Shown piece by piece: positions 52,901-63,954 of a stretch of DNA of 64,000 nt. How positions within the stretch are numbered: the first letter of the stretch is position 1; each line of letters starts with the position of its first letter. Under the pieces are notes generated by a model. That model saw only the letters and a list, made by a program, of their open reading frames with translations. It was not told where the DNA came from and did no database searches. The position numbers were made by a program, and so were the translations under genes. Source of the stretch: Cyprinodon diabolis (lineage: Eukaryota; Chordata; Actinopteri; Cyprinodontiformes; Cyprinodontidae); contig JARPUW010000270.1 in the NCBI GenBank assembly GCA_030533445.1, forward strand, positions 1 to 64,000. Direction: 5' to 3'.

Positions 52901-53684
52901 CTAACAATATAAAGTAGATTTGAGCAGATGTTTTTGGTTCCAAGCTTCAAATCAGAAATTGAGGGCAACACGCTCTTTTAACAGTGAGATACTGCCATTT
53001 TGGCCTCTGGAGTTGTAACAGACAAACCATTAATGATACAGCCATGATCTTTTCTGGCAATCATCTAGAGCTGAAAACTAACAATATAAAGTAGATTTGA
53101 GCAGATGTTTTTGGTTCCAAGCTTCAAATCAGAAATTGAGGGCAACACGCTCTTTTCACAGTGAGATACTGCCATTTTGGCCTCTGGAGTTGTAACAGAC
53201 AAATCATTAATGATACAGCCATGATCTTTTCTGGCAATCATCTAGAGCTGAAAACTAAGAATATAAAGTAGATTTGAGCAGATGTTTTTGGTTCCAAGCT
53301 TCAAATCAGAAGGTTGAGGCCAAAACGCTCTTTTCACAGTGAGATAATGCCATTTTGGCCTCTGGAGTTGTAACAGACAAACCATTAATGATACAGCCAT
53401 GATCTTTTCTGGCAATCATCTAGAGCTGAAAACTAACAATATAAAGTAGATTTGAGCAGATGTTTTTGGTTCCAAGCTTCAAATCAGAAGTTGAGGCCAA
53501 AACGCTCTTTTCACAGTGAGATAATGCCATTTTGGCCTCTGGAGTTGTAACAGACAAACCATTAATGATACAGCCATGATCTTTTCTGGCAATCATCTAG
53601 AGCTGAAAACTAACAATATAAAGTAGATTTGAGCAGATGTTTTTGGTTCCAAGCTTCAAATCAGAAATTGAGGGCAACACGCTC
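49967..53684 (+). repeat. Right-domain segment, 21 monomers
   Basis: The order is C, W(AAGTTTAGG), a(ACATACC), aW(AGTATATTTG), S-like W, aW, W, aW, W(GTTTATGG), aW(AAGATGAGG), W, W, aW, W(GTTTATGG), aW(AAGATGAGG), W, W, J, J(+G), W, W. Two adjacent J monomers occur at 52976 and 53153; the second also has AAATCATTAATG and AACTAAGAAT. Up to 52090, with the preceding K monomer and cassette, it matches 57758-62537. Confidence 0.88.
51206..52975 (+). repeat. Tandem 5-monomer duplication (2 x 885 bp)
   Basis: aW, W(GTTTATGG), aW(AAGATGAGG), W, W at 51206-52090 is followed directly by the same five at 52091-52975. The related locus at 61653-62537 has this five-monomer series only once. Both private marks are 885 bp apart, so this is a recent local event. 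Confidence 0.9.
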
Positions 53685-56164
53685 TTTTCACAGTGAGATA
53701 CTGCCATTTTGGCCTCTGGAGTTGTAACAGACAAACCATTAATGATACAGCCATGATCTTTTCTGGCAATCATCTAGAGCTGAAAACTAACAATATAAAG
53801 TAGATTTGAGCAGATGTTTTTGGTTCCAAGCTTCAAATCAGAAGGTTGAGGCCACAACGCTCTTTTCACAGTGAGATAATGCCATTTTGGCCTCTGGAGT
53901 TGTAACAGACAAACCATTAATGATACAGCCATGATCTTTTCTGGCAATCATCTAGAGCTGAAAACTAACAATATAAAGTAGATTTGAGCAGATTTTTTTG
54001 GCTCCAAGCTTCAAAACAGAAGTTGAGGCCAAAAAGCTCTTTTCACAGTGAGATAATGCCATTTTGGCCTCTGGAGTTGTAACAGACAAACCATTAATGA
54101 TACAGCCATGATCTTTTCTGGCAATCATCTAGAGCTGAAAACTAACAATATAAAGTAGATTTGAGCAGATGTTTTAGGTTCCAAGCTTCAAATCAGAAGT
54201 TGAGGCCAAAACGCTCATTTCACAGTGAGATAATGCCATTTTGGCCTCTGGAGTTGTAACAGACAAACCATTAATGATACAGCCATGATCTTTTCTGGCA
54301 ATCACCTAGAGCTGAAAACTAACAATATAAAGTAGATTTGAGCAGATGTTTTTGGTTCCAAGCTTCAAATCAGAAGTTGAGGCCAAAACGCTCATTTCAC
54401 AGTGAGATAATGCCATTTTGGCCTCTGGAGTTGTAACAGACAAACCATTAATGATACAGCCATGATCTTTTCAGGCAATCATCTAGAGCTGAAAACTAAC
54501 AATATAAAGTAGATTTGAGCAGATGTTTTTGGTTCCAAGCTTCAAATCAGAAGTTGAGGCCAAAACGCTCTTTTCACAGTGAGATAATGCCATTTTGGCC
54601 TCTGGAGTTGTAACAGAAAAACCATTAATGATACAGCCATGATCTTTTCTGGCAATCACCTAGAGCTGAAAACTAACAATATAAAGTAGATTTGAGCAGA
54701 TGTTTTTGGTTCCAAGCTTCAAATCAGAAGTTGAGGCCAAAACGCTCTTTTCACAGTGAGATAATGCCATTTTGGCCTCTGGAGTTGTAACAGACAAACC
54801 ATTAATGATACAGCCATGATCTTTTCTGGCAATCATCTAGAGCTGAAAACTAACAATATAAAGTAGATTTGAGCAGATGTTTTTGGTTCCAAGCTTCAAA
54901 TCAGAAGTTGAGGCCAAAACGCTATTTTCACAGTGAGATAATGCCGTTTTGGCCTCTGGAGTTGTAACAGACAAACCATTAATGATACAGCCATGATCTT
55001 TTCTGGCAATCACCTAGAGCTGAAAACTAACAATATAAAGTAGATTTGAGCAGATGTTTTTGGTTCCAAGCTTCAAATCAGAAGTTGAGGCCAAAACGCT
55101 CTTTTCACAGTGAGATAATGCCATTTTGGCCTCTGGAGTTGTAACAGACAAACCATTAATGATACAGCCATGATCTTTTCTGGCAATCATCTAGAGCTGA
55201 AAACTAACAATATAAAGTAGATTTGAGCAGATGTTTTTGGCTCTAAGCTTCAAAACAGAAGTTGAGGCCAAAACGCTCTTTTCACAGTGAGATAATGCCA
55301 TTTTGGCCTCTGGAGTTGTAACAGACAAACCATTAATGATACAGCCATGATCTTTTCTGGCAATCATCTAGAGCTGAAAACGAACAATATAAAGTAGATT
55401 TGAGCAGATGTTTTTGGTTCCAAGCTTCAAATCAGAAGTTGAGGCCAAAACGCTCTTTTCACAGTGAGATAATGCCATTTTGGCCTCTGGAGTTGTAACA
55501 GAAAAACCATTAATGATACAGCCATGATCTTTTCTGGCAATCATCTAGAGCTGAAAACTAACAATATAAAGTAGATTTGAGCAGATGTTTTTGGTTCCAA
55601 GCTTCAAATCAGAAGGTTGAGGCCAAAACGCTCTTTTCACAGTGAGATAATGCCATTTTGGCCTCTGGAGTTGTAACAGACAAACCATTAATGATACAGC
55701 CATGATCTTTTCTGGCAATCATCTAGAGCTGAAAACTGACAATATAAAGTAGATTTGAGCAGATTTTTTTGGCTCCAAGCTTCAAAACAGAAGTTGAGGC
55801 CAAAAAGCTCTTTTCACAGTGAGATAATGCCATTTTGGCCTCTGGAGTTGTAACAGACAAACCATTAATGATACAGCCATGATCTTTTCTGGCAATCATC
55901 TAGAGCTGAAAACTAACAATATAAAGTAGATTTGAGCAGATGTTTTAGGTTCCAAGCTTCAAATCAGAAGTTGAGGCCAAAACGCTCATTTCACAGTGAG
56001 ATAATGCCATTTTGGCCTCTGGAGTTGTAACAGACAAACCATTAATGATACAGCCATGATCTTTTCTGGCAATCATCTAGAGCTGAAAACTAACAATATA
56101 AAGTAGATTTGAGCAGATGTTTTTGGTTCCAAGCTTCAAATCAGAAGTTGAGGCCAAAACGCTC
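53685..56164 (+). repeat. 14-monomer cassette, copy 2 (2480 bp)
   Basis: Same order and length as 47311-49790 (offset 6374 bp, 36 monomers). The marks GCCACAAC (in the J monomer), CGCTA with GCCG (54925), GGCTCTAAGC (55102 monomer) and AAAACGAAC (55279 monomer) keep their relative positions. Confidence 0.9.
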
Positions 56165-57757
56165 TTTTCACAGTGAGATAATGCCATTTTGGCCTCTGGA
56201 GTTGTAACAGACAAACCATTAATGATACAGCCATGATCTTTTCTGGCAATCATCTAGAGCTGAAAACTAACAATATAAAGTAGATTTGAGCAGATGTTTT
56301 AGGTTCCAAGCTTCAAATCAGAAGTTGAGGCCAAAACGCTCATTTCACAGTGAGATAATGCCATTTTGGCCTCTGGAGTTGTAACAGACAAACCATTAAT
56401 GATACAGCCATGATCTTTTCTGGCAATCATCTAGAGCTGAAAACTAACAATATAAAGTAGATTTGAGCAGATGTTTTTGGTTCCAAGCTTCAAATCAGAA
56501 GTTGAGGCCAAAACGCTCTTTTCACAGTGAGATAATGCCATTTTGGCCTCTGGAGTTGTAACAGACAAACCATTAATGATACAGCCATGATCTTTTCTGG
56601 CAATCATCTAGAGCTGAAAACCAACAATATAAAGTAGATTTGAGCAGATGTTTTTGGTTCCAAGCTTCAAATCAGAAGTTGAGGCCAAAACGCTCTTTTC
56701 ACAGTGAGATAATGCCATTTTGGCCTCTGGAGTTGTAACAGACAAACCATTAATGATACAGCCATGATCTTTTCTGGCAATCATCTAGAGCTGAAAACTA
56801 ACAATATAAAGTAGATTTGAGCAGATGTTTTTGGTTCCAAGCTTCAAATCAGAAGTTTAGGCCAAAACGCTCATTTCACAGTGAGATAATGCCATTTTGG
56901 CCTCTGGAGTTGTAACAGACATACCATTAATGATACAGCCATGATCTTTTCTGGCAATCATCTAGAGCTGAAAACTAACAATATAAAGTAGATTTGAGCA
57001 GATGTTTTTGGTTCCAAGCTTCAAATCAGAAGTTGAGGCCAAAACGCTCATTTCACAGTGAGATAATGCCGTTTTGGCCTCTGGAGTTGTAACAGACAAA
57101 CCATTAATGATACAGCCATGATCTTTTCTGGCAATCATCTAGAGCTGAAAACTAACAATATAAAGTATATTTGAGCAGATGTTTTTGGTTCCAAGCTTCA
57201 AATCAGAAGTTGAGGCCAAAACGCTCTTTTCACAGTGAGATAATGCCATTTTGGCCTCTGGAGTTGTAACAGACAAACCATTAATGATACAGCCATGATC
57301 TTTTCTGGCAATCATCTAGAGCTGAAAACTAACAATATAAAGTAGATTTGAGCAGATGTTTTTGGCTCCAAGCTTCAAATCAGAAGTTGAGGCCAAAACG
57401 CTCATTTCACAGTGAGATAATGCCATTTTGGCCTCTGGAGTTGTAACAGACAAACCATTAATGATACAGCCATGATCTTTTCTGGCAATCATCTAGAGCT
57501 GAAAACTAACAATATAAAGTAGATTTGAGCAGATGTTTTTGGTTCCAAGCTTCAAATCAGAAGTTGAGGCCAAAACGCTCTTTTCACAGTGAGATAATGC
57601 CATTTTGGCCTCTGGAGTTGTAACAGACAAACCATTAATGATACAGCCATGATCTTTTCTGGCAATCATCTAGAGCTGAAAACTAACAATATAAAGTAGA
57701 TTTGAGCAGATGTTTTTGGTTCCAAGCTTCAAATCAGAAATTGAGGGCAACACGCTC
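56165..57757 (+). repeat. Right-domain segment, 9 monomers
   Basis: The order is R', aW, C, W(AAGTTTAGG), a(ACATACC), a(GCCG, AGTATATTTG), S-like W, aW, W with the J-leading tail. Where the other copies have a 176-bp K monomer before C, this copy has an extra R'-aW pair. It also lacks the following aW-W-aW-GTTTATGG series, so the J-to-J spacing here is 23 monomers (4073 bp) instead of 27. Confidence 0.87.
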
Positions 57758-60237
57758 TTTTCACAGTGAGATACTGCCATTTTGGCCTCTGGAGTTGTAA
57801 CAGACAAACCATTAATGATACAGCCATGATCTTTTCTGGCAATCATCTAGAGCTGAAAACTAACAATATAAAGTAGATTTGAGCAGATGTTTTTGGTTCC
57901 AAGCTTCAAATCAGAAGGTTGAGGCCACAACGCTCTTTTCACAGTGAGATAATGCCATTTTGGCCTCTGGAGTTGTAACAGACAAACCATTAATGATACA
58001 GCCATGATCTTTTCTGGCAATCATCTAGAGCTGAAAACTAACAATATAAAGTAGATTTGAGCAGATTTTTTTGGCTCCAAGCTTCAAAACAGAAGTTGAG
58101 GCCAAAAAGCTCTTTTCACAGTGAGATAATGCCATTTTGGCCTCTGGAGTTGTAACAGACAAACCATTAATGATACAGCCATGATCTTTTCTGGCAATCA
58201 TCTAGAGCTGAAAACTAACAATATAAAGTAGATTTGAGCAGATGTTTTAGGTTCCAAGCTTCAAATCAGAAGTTGAGGCCAAAACGCTCATTTCACAGTG
58301 AGATAATGCCATTTTGGCCTCTGGAGTTGTAACAGACAAACCATTAATGATACAGCCATGATCTTTTCTGGCAATCACCTAGAGCTGAAAACTAACAATA
58401 TAAAGTAGATTTGAGCAGATGTTTTTGGTTCCAAGCTTCAAATCAGAAGTTGAGGCCAAAACGCTCATTTCACAGTGAGATAATGCCATTTTGGCCTCTG
58501 GAGTTGTAACAGACAAACCATTAATGATACAGCCATGATCTTTTCAGGCAATCATCTAGAGCTGAAAACTAACAATATAAAGTAGATTTGAGCAGATGTT
58601 TTTGGTTCCAAGCTTCAAATCAGAAGTTGAGGCCAAAACGCTCTTTTCACAGTGAGATAATGCCATTTTGGCCTCTGGAGTTGTAACAGAAAAACCATTA
58701 ATGATACAGCCATGATCTTTTCTGGCAATCACCTAGAGCTGAAAACTAACAATATAAAGTAGATTTGAGCAGATGTTTTTGGTTCCAAGCTTCAAATCAG
58801 AAGTTGAGGCCAAAACGCTCTTTTCACAGTGAGATAATGCCATTTTGGCCTCTGGAGTTGTAACAGACAAACCATTAATGATACAGCCATGATCTTTTCT
58901 GGCAATCATCTAGAGCTGAAAACTAACAATATAAAGTAGATTTGAGCAGATGTTTTTGGTTCCAAGCTTCAAATCAGAAGTTGAGGCCAAAACGCTATTT
59001 TCACAGTGAGATAATGCCGTTTTGGCCTCTGGAGTTGTAACAGACAAACCATTAATGATACAGCCATGATCTTTTCTGGCAATCACCTAGAGCTGAAAAC
59101 TAACAATATAAAGTAGATTTGAGCAGATGTTTTTGGTTCCAAGCTTCAAATCAGAAGTTGAGGCCAAAACGCTCTTTTCACAGTGAGATAATGCCATTTT
59201 GGCCTCTGGAGTTGTAACAGACAAACCATTAATGATACAGCCATGATCTTTTCTGGCAATCATCTAGAGCTGAAAACTAACAATATAAAGTAGATTTGAG
59301 CAGATGTTTTTGGCTCTAAGCTTCAAAACAGAAGTTGAGGCCAAAACGCTCTTTTCACAGTGAGATAATGCCATTTTGGCCTCTGGAGTTGTAACAGACA
59401 AACCATTAATGATACAGCCATGATCTTTTCTGGCAATCATCTAGAGCTGAAAACGAACAATATAAAGTAGATTTGAGCAGATGTTTTTGGTTCCAAGCTT
59501 CAAATCAGAAGTTGAGGCCAAAACGCTCTTTTCACAGTGAGATAATGCCATTTTGGCCTCTGGAGTTGTAACAGAAAAACCATTAATGATACAGCCATGA
59601 TCTTTTCTGGCAATCATCTAGAGCTGAAAACTAACAATATAAAGTAGATTTGAGCAGATGTTTTTGGTTCCAAGCTTCAAATCAGAAGGTTGAGGCCAAA
59701 ACGCTCTTTTCACAGTGAGATAATGCCATTTTGGCCTCTGGAGTTGTAACAGACAAACCATTAATGATACAGCCATGATCTTTTCTGGCAATCATCTAGA
59801 GCTGAAAACTGACAATATAAAGTAGATTTGAGCAGATTTTTTTGGCTCCAAGCTTCAAAACAGAAGTTGAGGCCAAAAAGCTCTTTTCACAGTGAGATAA
59901 TGCCATTTTGGCCTCTGGAGTTGTAACAGACAAACCATTAATGATACAGCCATGATCTTTTCTGGCAATCATCTAGAGCTGAAAACTAACAATATAAAGT
60001 AGATTTGAGCAGATGTTTTAGGTTCCAAGCTTCAAATCAGAAGTTGAGGCCAAAACGCTCATTTCACAGTGAGATAATGCCATTTTGGCCTCTGGAGTTG
60101 TAACAGACAAACCATTAATGATACAGCCATGATCTTTTCTGGCAATCATCTAGAGCTGAAAACTAACAATATAAAGTAGATTTGAGCAGATGTTTTTGGT
60201 TCCAAGCTTCAAATCAGAAGTTGAGGCCAAAACGCTC
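57758..60237 (+). repeat. 14-monomer cassette, copy 3 (2480 bp)
   Basis: Same order and length as the cassettes at 47311 and 53685. With 60238-62537 it forms a 27-monomer, 4780-bp unit matching 47311-52090, so copies 1 and 3 agree over a longer stretch than either does with copy 2. Confidence 0.9.
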
Positions 60238-62537
60238 TTTTCACAGTGAGATAATGCCATTTTGGCCTCTGGAGTTGTAACAGACAAAACATTAATGATA
60301 CAGCCATGATCTTTTCTGGCAATCATCTAGAGATGAAAACTAACAATATAAAGTAGATTTGAGCAGATTTTTTGGCTCCAAGCTTCAAAACAGAAGTTGA
60401 GGCCAAAAAGCTCTTTTCACAGTGAGATAATGCCATTTTGGCCTCTGGAGTTGTAACAGACAAACCATTAATGATACAGCCATGATCTTTTCTGGCAATC
60501 ATCTAGAGCTGAAAACCAACAATATAAAGTAGATTTGAGCAGATGTTTTTGGTTCCAAGCTTCAAATCAGAAGTTGAGGCCAAAACGCTCTTTTCACAGT
60601 GAGATAATGCCATTTTGGCCTCTGGAGTTGTAACAGACAAACCATTAATGATACAGCCATGATCTTTTCTGGCAATCATCTAGAGCTGAAAACTAACAAT
60701 ATAAAGTAGATTTGAGCAGATGTTTTTGGTTCCAAGCTTCAAATCAGAAGTTTAGGCCAAAACGCTCATTTCACAGTGAGATAATGCCATTTTGGCCTCT
60801 GGAGTTGTAACAGACATACCATTAATGATACAGCCATGATCTTTTCTGGCAATCATCTAGAGCTGAAAACTAACAATATAAAGTAGATTTGAGCAGATGT
60901 TTTTGGTTCCAAGCTTCAAATCAGAAGTTGAGGCCAAAACGCTCATTTCACAGTGAGATAATGCCATTTTGGCCTCTGGAGTTGTAACAGACAAACCATT
61001 AATGATACAGCCATGATCTTTTCTGGCAATCATCTAGAGCTGAAAACTAACAATATAAAGTATATTTGAGCAGATGTTTTTGGTTCCAAGCTTCAAATCA
61101 GAAGTTGAGGCCAAAACGCTCTTTTCACAGTGAGATAATGCCATTTTGGCCTCTGGAGTTGTAACAGACAAACCATTAATGATACAGCCATGATCTTTTC
61201 TGGCAATCATCTAGAGCTGAAAACTAACAATATAAAGTAGATTTGAGCAGATGTTTTTGGCTCCAAGCTTCAAATCAGAAGTTGAGGCCAAAACGCTCAT
61301 TTCACAGTGAGATAATGCCATTTTGGCCTCTGGAGTTGTAACAGACAAACCATTAATGATACAGCCATGATCTTTTCTGGCAATCATCTAGAGCTGAAAA
61401 CTAACAATATAAAGTAGATTTGAGCAGATGTTTTTGGTTCCAAGCTTCAAATCAGAAGTTGAGGCCAAAACGCTCTTTTCACAGTGAGATAATGCCATTT
61501 TGGCCTCTGGAGTTGTAACAGACAAACCATTAATGATACAGCCATGATCTTTTCTGGCAATCATCTAGAGCTGAAAACTAACAATATAAAGTAGATTTGA
61601 GCAGATGTTTTTGGTTCCAAGCTTCAAATCAGAAGTTGAGGCCAAAACGCTCATTTCACAGTGAGATAATGCCATTTTGGCCTCTGGAGTTGTAACAGAC
61701 AAACCATTAATGATACAGCCATGATCTTTTCTGGCAATCATCTAGAGCTGAAAACTAACAATATAAAGTAGATTTGAGCAGATGTTTTTGGTTCCAAGCT
61801 TCAAATCAGAAGTTGAGGCCAAAACGCTCTTTTCACAGTGAGATAATGCCATTTTGGCCTCTGGAGTTGTAACAGACAAACCATTAATGATACAGCCATG
61901 ATCTTTTCTGGCAATCATCTAGAGCTGAAAACTAACAATATAAAGTAGATTTGAGCAGATGTTTATGGTTCCAAGCTTCAAATCAGAAGTTGAGGCCAAA
62001 ACGCTCATTTCACAGTGAGATAATGCCATTTTGGCCTCTGGAGTTGTAACAGACAAACCATTAATGATACAGCCATGATCTTTTCTGGCAATCATCTAGA
62101 GCTGAAAACTAACAATATAAAGTAGATTTGAGCAGATGTTTTTGGTTCCAAGCTTCAAATCAGAAGATGAGGCCAAAACGCTCTTTTCACAGTGAGATAA
62201 TGCCATTTTGGCCTCTGGAGTTGTAACAGACAAACCATTAATGATACAGCCATGATCTTTTCTGGCAATCATCTAGAGCTGAAAACTAACAATATAAAGT
62301 AGATTTGAGCAGATGTTTTTGGTTCCAAGCTTCAAATCAGAAGTTGAGGCCAAAACGCTCTTTTCACAGTGAGATAATGCCATTTTGGCCTCTGGAGTTG
62401 TAACAGACAAACCATTAATGATACAGCCATGATCTTTTCTGGCAATCATCTAGAGCTGAAAACTAACAATATAAAGTAGATTTGAGCAGATGTTTTTGGT
62501 TCCAAGCTTCAAATCAGAAATTGAGGGCAACACGCTC
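60238..62537 (+). repeat. Right-domain segment, 13 monomers
   Basis: The order is K(176 bp), C, W(AAGTTTAGG), a(ACATACC), aW(AGTATATTTG), S-like W, aW, W, aW, W(GTTTATGG), aW(AAGATGAGG), W, W with the J-leading tail. It matches 49791-52090 monomer for monomer, without the extra five-monomer duplication. Confidence 0.88.
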
Positions 62538-63954
62538 TTTTAACAGTGAGATACTGCCATTTTGGCCTCTGGAGTTGTAACAGACAAACCATTAATGATA
62601 CAGCCATGATCTTTTCTGGCAATCATCTAGAGCTGAAAACTAACAATATAAAGTAGATTTGAGCAGATGTTTTTGGTTCCAAGCTTCAAATCAGAAGGTT
62701 GAGGCCACAACGCTCTTTTCACAGTGAGATAATGCCATTTTGGCCTCTGGAGTTGTAACAGACAAACCATTAATGATACAGCCATGATCTTTTCTGGCAA
62801 TCATCTAGAGCTGAAAACTAACAATATAAAGTAGATTTGAGCAGATGTTTTTGGTTCCAAGCTTCAAATCAGAAGTTGAGGCCAAAACGCTCTTTTCACA
62901 GTGAGATAATGCCATTTTGGCCTCTGGAGTTGTAACAGACAAACCATTAATGATACAGCCATGATCTTTTCTGGCAATCATCTAGAGCTGAAAACTAACA
63001 ATATAAAGTAGATTTGAGCAGATGTTTTTGGTTCCAAGCTTCAAATCAGAAGGTTGAGGCCAAAACGCTCTTTTCACAGTGAGATAATGCCATTTTGGCC
63101 TCTGGAGTTGTAACAGACAAAACATTAATGATACAGCCATGATCTTTTCTGGCAATCATCTAGAGATGAAAACTAACAATATAAAGTAGATTTGAGCAGA
63201 TTTTTTGGCTCCAAGCTTCAAAACAGAAGTTGAGGCCAAAAAGCTCTTTTCACAGTGAGATAATGCCATTTTGGCCTCTGGAGTTGTAACAGACAAACCA
63301 TTAATGATACAGCCATGATCTTTTCTGGCAATCATCTAGAGCTGAAAACCAACAATATAAAGTAGATTTGAGCAGATGTTTTTGGTTCCAAGCTTCAAAT
63401 CAGAAGTTGAGGCCAAAACGCTCTTTTCACAGTGAGATAATGCCATTTTGGCCTCTGGAGTTGTAACAGACAAACCATTAATGATACAGCCATGATCTTT
63501 TCTGGCAATCATCTAGAGCTGAAAACTAACAATATAAAGTAGATTTGAGCAGATGTTTTTGGTTCCAAGCTTCAAATCAGAAGTTTAGGCCAAAACGCTC
63601 ATTTCACAGTGAGATAATGCCATTTTGGCCTCTGGAGTTGTAACAGACATACCATTAATGATACAGCCATGATCTTTTCTGGCAATCATCTAGAGCTGAA
63701 AACTAACAATATAAAGTAGATTTGAGCAGATGTTTTTGGTTCCAAGCTTCAAATCAGAAGTTGAGGCCAAAACGCTCATTTCACAGTGAGATAATGCCAT
63801 TTTGGCCTCTGGAGTTGTAACAGACAAACCATTAATGATACAGCCATGATCTTTTCTGGCAATCATCTAGAGCTGAAAACTAACAATATAAAGTATATTT
63901 GAGCAGATGTTTTTGGTTCCAAGCTTCAAATCAGAAGTTGAGGCCAAAACGCTC
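62538..63954 (+). repeat. Right-edge segment, 8 monomers
   Basis: The order is J(TTTTAACAG, +G, GCCACAAC), W, B, K(176 bp), C, W(AAGTTTAGG), a(ACATACC), aW(AGTATATTTG). Beside the 57758 unit, the run jumps from J to the K-C series, skipping most of the 14-monomer cassette. The T6, ACATACC and AGTATATTTG marks lie 16 monomers (about 2833 bp) after their partners. Confidence 0.88.
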
